NCBI GenBank assembly: GCA_945885645.1
Contig: CAMCYV010000075.1
Location: 1 to 7,198, forward strand
Length of the DNA: 7,198 nt
Reading direction: 5' to 3'
Origin: Bifidobacterium breve
GTDB taxonomy: Bacteria; Actinomycetota; Actinomycetes; S36-B12
Under the pieces are notes generated by a model. That model saw only the letters and a program-made list of their open reading frames with translations, was not told the DNA's origin and made no database searches. The first letter of the stretch is position 1. Every line of letters begins with the position of its first letter. This document shows, piece after piece, positions 1-5,541 of the stretch. Position numbers and translations under genes: made by a program.

Positions 1-451
1 GGTGAAGTGCCAACCGAGCAATGCGCGCCGTGTCTATCACCTTGTTATTTGGCCAGGAGATGTCAAATTTTGTGCAAGCCCCTTTAAGGAACCCAATGTC
101 GTAAGGAGCGTTGTGGGCAACAAAGACACACTCACCGGCGAAATCGAGACACATAGTGACCGCGGTGCGAACCCCGGGCGAGCCGGAAACCATTGAGTCT
201 GTGATTCCGGTCAGAGCGGCAATAAATGGCGGAATGGATGAGCCTGGATTCACGAGTGTGGTGAACTCACCTATGACCTCACCGCCTTGGACCTTTACGG
301 CGCCAATCTCAGTTATTCCGGCGTCAACGCCAGCCCCACCGGTAGTTTCAAGGTCCACCACAACGAAAATTGTGTCGGCTAACTGGGTACCAAGGTCGGA
401 GAGTGATAGCTGTGTGGCGGCCAAGGCACTGGTTGGATTGGTCACTGTCAC
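1..451 (-). CDS. DEDDh 3'-5' exonuclease (DnaQ/PolIII epsilon-like), N-terminal part
   Basis: The first 150 residues are visible; the gene runs off the left edge. Exonuclease motif I is VVVDLETTG (acidic D33 and E35), followed by GITEIGAVKV (45-54) and the LTGIT segment (80-84). Motif II is AHNAPYDIGFL with D118, and IDTARIARL (139-147, D140) matches the helix that follows in DnaQ-type exonucleases. The catalytic His/Asp of motif III would lie outside the window. Actinobacterial relatives at this locus (Rv2191 type) often carry a C-terminal GIY-YIG nuclease domain like that of UvrC; its presence here cannot be seen. The expected activity is trimming DNA 3' ends with two metal ions, in repair or proofreading. 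GTG at 451 was chosen because an in-frame TAG lies at 457-455 and a TAGCGT hexamer sits six bases upstream; GTG at 445 is the alternative. It diverges from the gene at 530. Confidence 0.9.
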   Translation of the reverse strand, partial: MTVTNPTSALAATQLSLSDLGTQLADTIFVVVDLETTGGAGVDAGITEIGAVKVQGGEVIGEFTTLVNPGSSIPPFIAALTGITDSMVSGSPGVRTAVTMCLDFAGECVFVAHNAPYDIGFLKGACTKFDISWPNNKVIDTARIARLALH

Positions 452-457
452 AAACTA

Positions 458-463
458 ACGCTA
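458..463 (-). promoter_or_regulatory. -10 element for leaderless exonuclease transcript
   Basis: On the minus strand TAGCGT is followed by six bases (TAGTTT) and then the GTG at 451. The last T lies seven bases before the start codon, so transcription would begin at the start codon itself. This is the TANNNT -10 form common in Actinobacteria. No convincing -35 was found and there is no good Shine-Dalgarno sequence. The same hexamer at the same distance precedes the divergent gene at 530. Confidence 0.55.
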
Positions 464-517
464 AGCCCTGACGTTTATTAGTGCTCGAGTCGAAACGCGC
501 TCTTAACCCGGAAGGGA

Positions 518-523
518 TAGCGT
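518..523 (+). promoter_or_regulatory. -10 element for leaderless zinc-ribbon gene
   Basis: TAGCGT, then six bases (TGGGTT), then ATG at 530. Hexamer and spacing match the divergent exonuclease promoter. A GAAGGGA stretch at 511-517 resembles a ribosome binding site but lies about 13 bases from the ATG, longer than usual, so a leaderless transcript fits better. No clear -35 is present. Confidence 0.55.
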
Positions 524-529
524 TGGGTT

Positions 530-814
530 ATGACGAATACGCCCAACCTCTCCCTGCCAGATGCACAATCACGATTTCGTTGTGCCCATTGCGGCAATCT
601 CACCCGTTTTGATGTTACTCGAGCATCGACCGTGACCGAGTTTTGGCATGCGGACATGGCCGGCGACGTTACCGTGGAAGAGCGGGAGGTCGGCTCGGAT
701 CAAGTGCTTGCGGTGTCATGCCGATGGTGTGGCGCGGGTGATCGGATTGAAATCGTTCTCCGCCCTGAATTTGGCGGCCCCGCCCAAGAATCTGCGGGAG
801 ATGGCGGGGTTTAG
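530..814 (+). CDS. Small zinc-ribbon-like conserved actinobacterial protein
   Basis: A 94-residue protein with two CxxC knuckles: FRCAHCG (C18, C21) and CRWCG (C64, C67), 42 residues apart. This is the layout of a zinc ribbon that holds one metal ion. Between them lie NLTRFDVTR and FWHADMAGD, which I recognise as typical of an uncharacterised actinobacterial family. The last 15 residues are glycine-rich and probably disordered. No signal peptide or membrane segment is visible, so it should be cytoplasmic. It diverges from the exonuclease across 78 bases and precedes another four-cysteine protein at 875. Zinc ribbons bind nucleic acids or proteins; which applies here is unknown. The ATG at 530 is supported by the TAGCGT element six bases upstream. 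I am confident the gene is real; its function is not assigned. Confidence 0.82.
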   Translation: MTNTPNLSLPDAQSRFRCAHCGNLTRFDVTRASTVTEFWHADMAGDVTVEEREVGSDQVLAVSCRWCGAGDRIEIVLRPEFGGPAQESAGDGGV

Positions 815-828
815 CGAATTCACAGACT

Positions 829-854
829 CCCGATGTCAGTGCTCGATGTCAGTG
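829..854. repeat. Tandem 13-bp repeat in front of the 875 gene
   Basis: Two adjacent 13-base units, 829-841 and 842-854, differ at one position and share CGATGTCAGTG. They end eight bases before the predicted -10 element of the 875 gene and so cover the -35 region (about -46 to -21 relative to the predicted start). This position suits a regulator or sigma-contact site. No regulator is identified. Confidence 0.6.
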
Positions 855-862
855 GGGGTGTT

Positions 863-868
863 TAGCCT
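863..868 (+). promoter_or_regulatory. -10 element for leaderless Cys4 small protein gene
   Basis: TAGCCT is followed by TAATCC (six bases) and ATG at 875, the same start geometry as at 530. The only purine-rich stretch nearby (GGGGGTG, 854-860) lies 14 bases from the ATG, too far for normal ribosome binding. Transcription is therefore predicted to begin at the A of the ATG. Confidence 0.55.
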
Positions 869-874
869 TAATCC

Positions 875-1072
875 ATGGTTATTGATTGCGGTACATGTGT
901 AGTAGCCGGAGCGGCTTGCAGCGATTGCATTGTCACCGTGCTGCTAGGGGAGCCCGAGTTCTTGCGAGCTCCTGAGGTGGCAGAGGACCACCTTGCGGCC
1001 ATCGGCGTTTTGGCCCGATCAGGTCTGGTCCCACCCCTTCGACTTGTCACCCAAGAATCCCAGGCGGGTTAG
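875..1072 (+). CDS. Small four-cysteine conserved actinobacterial protein
   Basis: A 65-residue protein beginning MVIDCGTCVV. Four cysteines form two CxxC pairs (C5, C8 and C15, C18), close enough for one small metal site or redox-active pairs. After a hydrophobic stretch VTVLLG (20-25) comes a short helical part with LAAIGVLARSGLVPPLRLV (40-58). I recognise this pattern, an N-terminal CxxC-x6-CxxC with a GLVPPLRLV tail, from unnamed actinobacterial proteins beside NlpC/P60 genes. No signal peptide or clear membrane helix is present. It lies between the zinc-ribbon gene and the secreted hydrolase, with its own predicted leaderless promoter. The role is unknown; metal binding or redox sensing is inference. 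The start is fixed by the promoter and by the conserved MVIDC beginning. Confidence 0.8.
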   Translation: MVIDCGTCVVAGAACSDCIVTVLLGEPEFLRAPEVAEDHLAAIGVLARSGLVPPLRLVTQESQAG

Positions 1073-1208
1073 ACTTTTATTCTAGTGAAGTTCCGGGTCT
1101 CTCTGGCCGGATCGACATCAATCTGTTACCTTTTTGGGAACGAAGCTGTTCTTAGAAGCGTCCGAAGACTGGGCAAGATTGCAGATTGACGAACTGAGCG
1201 GAGAGTTT
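1073..1208 (+). promoter_or_regulatory. Leader region of the NlpC/P60 hydrolase gene
   Basis: These 136 bases lie between the 875 gene and the hydrolase start. Visible pieces are a TATTCT -10-like hexamer (1078-1083), a second TANNNT candidate TACCTT (1127-1132), a small TCCGG/CCGGA hairpin (1092-1096 with 1107-1111) and a ribosome binding site GGAGAG (1200-1205) just before the GTG at 1209. The promoter is not securely placed: neither candidate has a good -35 at normal spacing. A conserved c-di-AMP riboswitch was looked for and not seen. Confidence 0.3.
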
Positions 1209-2270
1209 GTGAAGCAGAAGGCATATCGAGTCGGTGGGATCTCCGTTGCGATTGCGGCTCTGCTCATCCCGGGATTCGTCTCCACCCCCGCACAAGCCGC
1301 GCCAAATCTGCAGCAGGTTCGCATGCAGGTCATGGATCTGCAGGGCAAGGCCGAAGCGGCCAACGAGCGCTACAACGATGCCCGCAATCGCCTTGGTGGG
1401 ATCCAGAAGCAATTGAATACCCTGAAAGCCAAAGCCAAGCGCGAACGAAAAGAACTAAATCAAATCATGGGTTCCGTTGATGATCTGGCCCGCGCCACCT
1501 ACACATCGGGTGGGATCGACACTTCTCTGCAAGTGCTGCTCGCCGAAGATCCAAACCAATTCCTCTCTCAAGCTGCGGCACTCGATCAGGTGCAAAAGGG
1601 TCAAGCTTCAGCAATCCGTGGCAGCCAGACAACGCGTCTTCGCCTAGCCCAGACGGAAGCGGCAATGCTGGATAAAGAAACTGCCGCTAAAAAAGTACGT
1701 TCAGAAATGGGCGATTCAAAGGCGGAGGCAAATGATCGCTACCGCGACGCCCAAGCAATTTTGGCAAATCTCGAGGCAAGTGAGCGGCGCCGCATAGCCG
1801 CGATGGCCGCAAGTGAGCGTGCTGCGGCACTCGCTGCCGCGCGCGCGGCCTCCGCTGCAATAAGTTCAGGCAGCGGTTCATCCGGTGGCGGGTTTACCGG
1901 GGGTGGTCGTATCGCGCGTGTTGTGCAGTACGCACTGGCTCAGGTGGGCGACCGATATGTAGCTGCAGCAAGTGGCCCAAGTTCATTCGACTGCTCAGGT
2001 CTCACCATGACTGCTTGGCGACAAGCTGGTGTGTCACTGCCCCACTACAGCCGCTCACAGTACTCAACAACCCGTAGGGTTCCGTTGAGCCAGGCGCAGC
2101 CAGGAGACTTAGTCTTTTACTTTGGTAGCGGCGCTCACCACGTCGGGCTCTACATTGGAAACGGCAAAATGGTACATGCGGCCAATCCGAGTAGTGGTGT
2201 TCTTGTCACCAACGTCATGGGCCCTTGGTACAACTCGCGGTTTAGCGGTATCGGCCGAGTAATCGGCTAA
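1209..2270 (+). CDS. Secreted NlpC/P60 peptidoglycan endopeptidase with coiled coil
   Basis: A 353-residue exported cell-wall hydrolase. Residues 1-30 are a Sec signal peptide: KQK and R, a hydrophobic core ISVAIAALLIPGFV, then AQA/AP as likely cleavage site. Residues 31-215 are charged, alanine- and glutamine-rich helix, predicted coiled coil in two arms as in RipA/RipC-type hydrolases, where this part holds the enzyme inactive or docks it to FtsEX-like partners. A glycine-serine linker (220-233) leads to the NlpC/P60 domain (about 234-353). Its catalytic Cys262 is in FDCSGLT, His311 in HHVGLYIGNG and the third polar residue is H323 in MVHAAN. The domain cleaves peptide stems of peptidoglycan, as in Rv2190c at the matching locus. 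GTG at 1209 was chosen because GGAG lies five bases upstream and translation then begins at the signal peptide. It converges on the acyl-CoA ligase gene with only 28 bases between. Confidence 0.93.
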   Translation: MKQKAYRVGGISVAIAALLIPGFVSTPAQAAPNLQQVRMQVMDLQGKAEAANERYNDARNRLGGIQKQLNTLKAKAKRERKELNQIMGSVDDLARATYTSGGIDTSLQVLLAEDPNQFLSQAAALDQVQKGQASAIRGSQTTRLRLAQTEAAMLDKETAAKKVRSEMGDSKAEANDRYRDAQAILANLEASERRRIAAMAASERAAALAAARAASAAISSGSGSSGGGFTGGGRIARVVQYALAQVGDRYVAAASGPSSFDCSGLTMTAWRQAGVSLPHYSRSQYSTTRRVPLSQAQPGDLVFYFGSGAHHVGLYIGNGKMVHAANPSSGVLVTNVMGPWYNSRFSGIGRVIG

Positions 2271-2298
2271 CACCGCCAAACCGTCGAGCGACTAATTA

Positions 2299-4095
2299 CT
2301 AGCTATAGATCTGGGCGATATCGGCTTCGTGCTCTTTGAGAACTACATTTCGCTTGAGTTTGAGCGAAGGAGTCATCTGGCCACCTTCTTCGGTCCAGTC
2401 AGTCTCCAAAATTGTGAACTTTTTGATTGCTTCCGCATTCGACACGGCCTTGTTTGCCAGGTCAACGGCGCCTTGGATTTCACTCTGAATCAGGGCATTG
2501 TTTACGAGTTCTGAGATGGGAGTTGAAGCGCTCATACCCTGCTGAGCAAGCCAGACGGGAATTGCCTCAGGGTCAAGTGTGACCAGAGCGCCGATAAATG
2601 GTTGAGCATCGCCAACCACCATGCACTGTCCCACCAAGAAATTGGCCCGCAAACGGTCCTCAAGTACCGCGGGGGCCACATTTTTGCCAGCCGCGGTCAC
2701 AATCAGTTCCTTCTTGCGTCCGGTGATCCGAATAAAGCCACGGTCGTCGATCTCACCAATGTCGCCGCTGTGGAACCAGCCATCCGGTTCAATTGCTTCC
2801 GCGGTCGCGATCGGATTGTTCCAGTATCCGGCGAAGATATGGTCGCCTTTAAGCATGACTTCGCCATCTGCTGCGATTCGCACACTTGAGCCGGGGAATG
2901 GTTGCCCCACGGTGCCAATGCCGATTGCACCGGGTCGATTGACCGTGCTTGCCGCGGAGGTCTCCGTAAGTCCGTAGCCTTCAAGAATTGTCACACCAAT
3001 GCCGCGGAAGAAATGGCCCAGCCGTGAACCGAGCGGTGCGCCGCCGGAAATCGCCCATTCAATTTTTCCACCCATTGCAGCGCGAATCTTTCCATAAACA
3101 AGGCGATCAAAAAGTGCGTGTTTGATTTTTAGACCCAAGCTGGGTCCGCCATCGTCCAAAGCCTCGCTGTATTCAATTGCTACATGGCTTGCTTTATCGA
3201 AAATATTTCCTTTGCCGCCAGCGATTGCTTTTTGCTGTGAGGAGTTAAAGATCTTCTCAAAGACTCGCGGAACCGAAAGAACGAATGTTGGTTGAAAAGA
3301 GCCCAGCAGGGGTAGTAGCTCTTTTACGTCGGGCGCGTGTCCCATCCGAACCTGGGCACGTACACATCCGAGCTGGACTGCCCGGCCAAAAACGTGAGCA
3401 ATAGGTAGGAAGAGCAGCGTGGAGGAGTCCGCTCCGCGAAAAACATCGCCGAGGCCTTCCACAATGTTGTCGACCTCAAACATTAAGTTTTTGTGGGTCA
3501 ACATGCAGCCCTTGGGGCGCCCGGTTGTGCCTGATGTGTAAATGATGGTTGCGGTCGAATTTGGCGTAAGGGTGACGCGTCGCGACTCAAGTTCAGCGTC
3601 GCTGACATCGGCACCTGAAGCGATCAACTGTTCAAGGCATTTGTCTTCGAAGACCCAGACCCGTGTGACATCGGGGGTATCGACCGCAACTTCGTCAAAT
3701 ACGGCTTTGTTTGCATTGCGCTCGCAGAAAAGGGCTACGGCACCTGAGTCAGCGAGGATCCATTGAACCTGCTCGGCCGATGATGTTTCGTAGATCGGAG
3801 CGCTTACGCAGCCTGCATACCAAATTGCGTAGTCAACGACGGTCCATTCATATCGTGTTCGGGACATGACACCGATGCGATCACCCGCCGCAACTCCACT
3901 GGCGATGAGTCCCTTTGCCACCCCTTGCACTTGCCGTAAGAACTCTGACGCGGTAATCCCCACCCATGCATCCCCGCGCGGAATAGAGAAAACGATCTTG
4001 TCAGGGTTGCTTTTTGCATTCTGCAGAATGTGGTCGGTGAGGTTTCCGCTCACTGGTGCGGGGACTATTGCCTCGACGGTGAATTCGGTAAGCAT
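2299..4095 (-). CDS. Long-chain acyl-CoA synthetase (FadD15-type AMP-forming ligase)
   Basis: A full-length 598-residue adenylate-forming enzyme that activates long-chain fatty acids to acyl-CoA through an acyl-AMP intermediate. Visible motifs: the phosphate-binding loop YTSGTTGRPKG (186-196), LPIAHVFGRA (230-239), GGAPLG (351-356), the adenine-binding GYGLTETSA (373-381), the GDIGEID aspartate motif (444-450), the hinge GRKKELIVTAAGKNVAP (459-475) and a C-terminal TPSLKLKR (575-582) that should hold the catalytic lysine (K579). Length and motif wording fit the FadD15/Rv2187 group of soluble or membrane-associated ligases. ATG at 4095 follows AAAGGA (minus strand, 4109-4104) by eight bases, a good ribosome binding site. 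It is divergent from the START-like gene at 4231 and convergent with the hydrolase. The product could feed beta-oxidation or lipid remodelling; the exact substrate cannot be read from sequence. Confidence 0.95.
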   Translation of the reverse strand: MLTEFTVEAIVPAPVSGNLTDHILQNAKSNPDKIVFSIPRGDAWVGITASEFLRQVQGVAKGLIASGVAAGDRIGVMSRTRYEWTVVDYAIWYAGCVSAPIYETSSAEQVQWILADSGAVALFCERNANKAVFDEVAVDTPDVTRVWVFEDKCLEQLIASGADVSDAELESRRVTLTPNSTATIIYTSGTTGRPKGCMLTHKNLMFEVDNIVEGLGDVFRGADSSTLLFLPIAHVFGRAVQLGCVRAQVRMGHAPDVKELLPLLGSFQPTFVLSVPRVFEKIFNSSQQKAIAGGKGNIFDKASHVAIEYSEALDDGGPSLGLKIKHALFDRLVYGKIRAAMGGKIEWAISGGAPLGSRLGHFFRGIGVTILEGYGLTETSAASTVNRPGAIGIGTVGQPFPGSSVRIAADGEVMLKGDHIFAGYWNNPIATAEAIEPDGWFHSGDIGEIDDRGFIRITGRKKELIVTAAGKNVAPAVLEDRLRANFLVGQCMVVGDAQPFIGALVTLDPEAIPVWLAQQGMSASTPISELVNNALIQSEIQGAVDLANKAVSNAEAIKKFTILETDWTEEGGQMTPSLKLKRNVVLKEHEADIAQIYS

Positions 4096-4230
4096 GTGGT
4101 TATTCCTTTCCTTGGACCGGTTGGTGAGCCGTGTTACTAAACTACGCGAATTACGCTAAAAGTGCCACAAGACGAGAAAATTATTTCGGGTTACCATTAG
4201 CGAGTTGAGCGGGAGAGAAGAAGAGACGAT
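4096..4230. promoter_or_regulatory. Divergent promoter region between acyl-CoA ligase and START-like gene A
   Basis: This 135-base region must hold both promoters. For the ligase (minus strand) a TAGCGT hexamer at 4158-4153 matches the -10 used at 458-463 and 518-523 and would give a leader of about 50 bases; TAGTTT at 4144-4139 is an alternative. For the plus-strand gene TACCAT (4192-4197) would start transcription near 4204. No good -35 was found for either. The stretch GGGAGAGAAGAAGAGA just before 4231 provides ribosome binding. The close divergence suggests joint control. Confidence 0.4.
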
Positions 4231-4662
4231 ATGACTCCGGACCTAGATCATTTCATGATTGATATTGCCGATGACACGGTGATTTATGCACCGACAAGCG
4301 CGCTGATCGCGATTATTCGGGAGGAATCGATGTGGGTACGTTGGTGGCCCGAGCTCAGATTGGAAGTGTATGGGGATCGCGGGGACAAGGGGCTGCGCTG
4401 GACCGTGAGCGGATCCCTCGTCGGATCGAGCGAGATTTGGCTCGAATCCATTGATCCGGCATCCGCTGGAGATGTTGCCACGATTGTGCACTACTACCTG
4501 CGAGCTAACCCAACCCGAAGTGGGAGCGCGATTCAATCGCGTACCGTGACGAATTCGGCGCGAGAGCAGCGCGAAATCCACAAATTGCGCGAGCGTCACG
4601 TAGTTCAATGGAAGCGCACCGTATGGGCGCTCAAGGACAGCCTGGAGAACCCGAATGTCTAA
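4231..4662 (+). CDS. START-like/SRPBCC domain protein A (polyketide cyclase-like)
   Basis: A 143-residue cytoplasmic protein with no signal peptide. I recognise the actinobacterial SRPBCC pattern: an early strand TVIYAPTSALIAII (16-29), VRWWPELRLEV (36-46), DRGDKGLRWTVSG (49-61), SEIWLE (67-72), VHYYLRAN (86-93) and a long C-terminal helix ending in RTVWALKDSLE (129-139). This fold forms a deep pocket closed by the last helix and usually binds lipids, polyketides or other hydrophobic compounds; no ligand is predictable. It is the first gene of the right-hand cluster and diverges from the acyl-CoA ligase, which suits a lipid-related role. ATG at 4231 follows a purine-rich AGAAGAAGAG stretch; ATG at 4255 would also keep the whole domain. 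It ends nine bases before the phosphoesterase start. Confidence 0.8.
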   Translation: MTPDLDHFMIDIADDTVIYAPTSALIAIIREESMWVRWWPELRLEVYGDRGDKGLRWTVSGSLVGSSEIWLESIDPASAGDVATIVHYYLRANPTRSGSAIQSRTVTNSAREQREIHKLRERHVVQWKRTVWALKDSLENPNV

Positions 4663-4665
4663 AGT
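4660..4665 (+). promoter_or_regulatory. -10 element for possible leaderless phosphoesterase transcript
   Basis: TAAAGT begins at the TAA stop codon of the preceding gene, is followed by GCGCAC (six bases) and then GTG at 4672. The spacing equals that of the other leaderless promoters here. GGAGAA at 4644-4649 is too far upstream (22 bases) to act as ribosome binding site. Coupled translation from the upstream gene is the competing explanation. Confidence 0.4.
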
Positions 4666-4677
4666 GCGCACGTGCGC
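4666..4677. repeat. 12-bp perfect palindrome centred on the phosphoesterase start
   Basis: GCGCACGTGCGC reads the same on both strands. Its centre lies between 4671 and 4672, directly before the first base of the GTG start, which is also the predicted transcription start. With no loop bases it is more likely a dimeric protein site than an RNA hairpin. It may still be chance. Confidence 0.5.
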
Positions 4678-5451
4678 CTAAATATTGTTAGCGATGTCCA
4701 TGGTGCAACGGGTGCTATCGCAACAGCTGCCCAAAACTGTGACGTCTTTATCTGTTTGGGAGATTTAATTCTCTTCTTGGATTACGACGAACCTGAGCAT
4801 GGGATTTACGCCGATCTATTTGGAGTGGATTACGCGAAGACGTATATTGCGCTAAGGACAGCCAATCAATTTGAGCAAGCCCGTGAGTTCAGCACTAGTG
4901 CTTGGCGTGGGATCGGTGTCACTGATCCGGAGGAACGCTGGATTGTGTTGCAGCAGAAAGTCCGTGAGCAATACGAAGTGATGTTTGCCGCGATGCCTGC
5001 CCCAGCGTTGTTGACTTACGGCAATGTAGACGTGCCAGCCCTATGGCCCGATTACCTGCGCCCAGAGCATCGGGTACTCGATGGTGAGGTAATCGAGATA
5101 AGTGGCCAAAGGTGGGGTTTTCTTGGCGGGGGACTCACCAGCCCGATGCGCACTCCCTATGAACTGGAGCCACAAGAGTATTGGGAAAAACTCTTCGCCA
5201 TGGGACCGGTTGACATACTTTTTACACACATCCCGCCACTCCATCCACTACTCAACTACGACACGGTGGCACGACGGTTTGAAATTGGTTCGGCAGCAAT
5301 CACCAGCTACATCGAGAAATATTCCCCCCGGTATCACTTTTTTGGTCATGTTCACCAGCCCCAGCGATCAAGGCTGCGAATGGGAACCACTGAGTGCATC
5401 AATGTCGGGCACTTCCACGGCCGTAAGACTCCGTTCACCATTGAAGTCTGA
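4672..5451 (+). CDS. Calcineurin-like metallophosphoesterase with insertion
   Basis: A 259-residue two-metal phosphoesterase. Metal ligands in order: SDVHG (D8, H10), LGDL (D31), YGNVD (N118), FTHIPP (H186) and GHVHQP (H226, H228). The fourth motif reads GN-V-D instead of GNHE, so the usual catalytic histidine after the asparagine is missing, as in YfcE-like phosphodiesterases. Between GD and GN lie 85 residues (32-116), far more than the roughly 30 usual. The extra part (about 35-105, including ADLFGVDYAKTY and QQKVREQYEVMFAAMP) is mostly helical and probably forms a cap over the active site. I recall such an insertion in actinobacterial relatives. The substrate, a phosphodiester or phosphomonoester, is unknown. 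GTG at 4672 is the only start after the in-frame TAA at 4660. The gene sits between two START-like genes. Confidence 0.88.
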   Translation: MRLNIVSDVHGATGAIATAAQNCDVFICLGDLILFLDYDEPEHGIYADLFGVDYAKTYIALRTANQFEQAREFSTSAWRGIGVTDPEERWIVLQQKVREQYEVMFAAMPAPALLTYGNVDVPALWPDYLRPEHRVLDGEVIEISGQRWGFLGGGLTSPMRTPYELEPQEYWEKLFAMGPVDILFTHIPPLHPLLNYDTVARRFEIGSAAITSYIEKYSPRYHFFGHVHQPQRSRLRMGTTECINVGHFHGRKTPFTIEV

Positions 5452-5458
5452 ATTCACT

Positions 5459-5497
5459 ATTCACGAATTTACGAATGACCAATTCACGAATTTACGA
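5459..5497. repeat. Two perfect 16-bp direct repeats before START-like gene B
   Basis: ATTCACGAATTTACGA occurs at 5459-5474 and 5482-5497, a 23-base period (about two helix turns). Each copy itself holds two ACGA steps eight bases apart, and a further ATTCAC lies at 5452-5457. The block starts right after the phosphoesterase stop and ends just upstream of the -35 region of the 5542 gene (about -83 to -45). This looks like a double operator or activator site. Chance is unlikely for 16 identical bases at such distance. Confidence 0.75.
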
Positions 5498-5503
5498 TGC
5501 TTA

Positions 5504-5518
5504 GGATGCACAGCATCC
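5504..5518. repeat. Inverted repeat GGATGC-ACA-GCATCC overlapping a -35 region
   Basis: A six-base stem and three-base loop. The TGCACA at 5507-5512, partly in the loop, lies 17 bases before the TACCGT hexamer at 5530 and matches TTGACA at four of six positions. No T-run follows, so it is not an intrinsic terminator. A repressor site over the promoter is possible. Confidence 0.45.
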
Positions 5519-5529
5519 CGCCAGTGGAG

Positions 5530-5535
5530 TACCGT
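5530..5535 (+). promoter_or_regulatory. -10 element for leaderless START-like gene B
   Basis: TACCGT, then GCACCC (six bases), then ATG at 5542. With TGCACA at 5507-5512 the spacer is 17 bases, the best -35/-10 pair in the window. It supports a start at 5542 over the in-frame ATGs at 5497 and 5506, which fall inside the repeats and the inverted repeat. Confidence 0.55.
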
Positions 5536-5541
5536 GCACCC

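Noticed and set aside
111..458. 115-codon plus-strand frame over the exonuclease
   Set aside because: It is antisense to well-formed DEDDh motifs and is rich in low-complexity S/T/P/V residues, typical of a shadow frame.
1134..1208. TTG-initiated N-terminal extension of 25 residues on the NlpC/P60 protein
   Set aside because: It would put charged residues ahead of a clear signal peptide and lacks a ribosome binding site; GTG at 1209 has GGAG five bases upstream.
1073..1208. c-di-AMP (ydaO-type) riboswitch, which often precedes NlpC/P60 genes in Actinobacteria
   Set aside because: I could not find the conserved core segments or enough paired stems in 136 bases; only one short hairpin is visible.
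4243..4671. 142-codon open frame on the minus strand, opposite START-like gene A
   Set aside because: The plus strand shows clear SRPBCC family patterns and ribosome binding; the opposite frame has no recognisable motif.
5497..5541. Earlier ATG starts (5497, 5506) for START-like gene B
   Set aside because: They fall in the direct repeats and inverted repeat, and add residues not found in the TB16.3 family; 5542 has a promoter at leaderless spacing.
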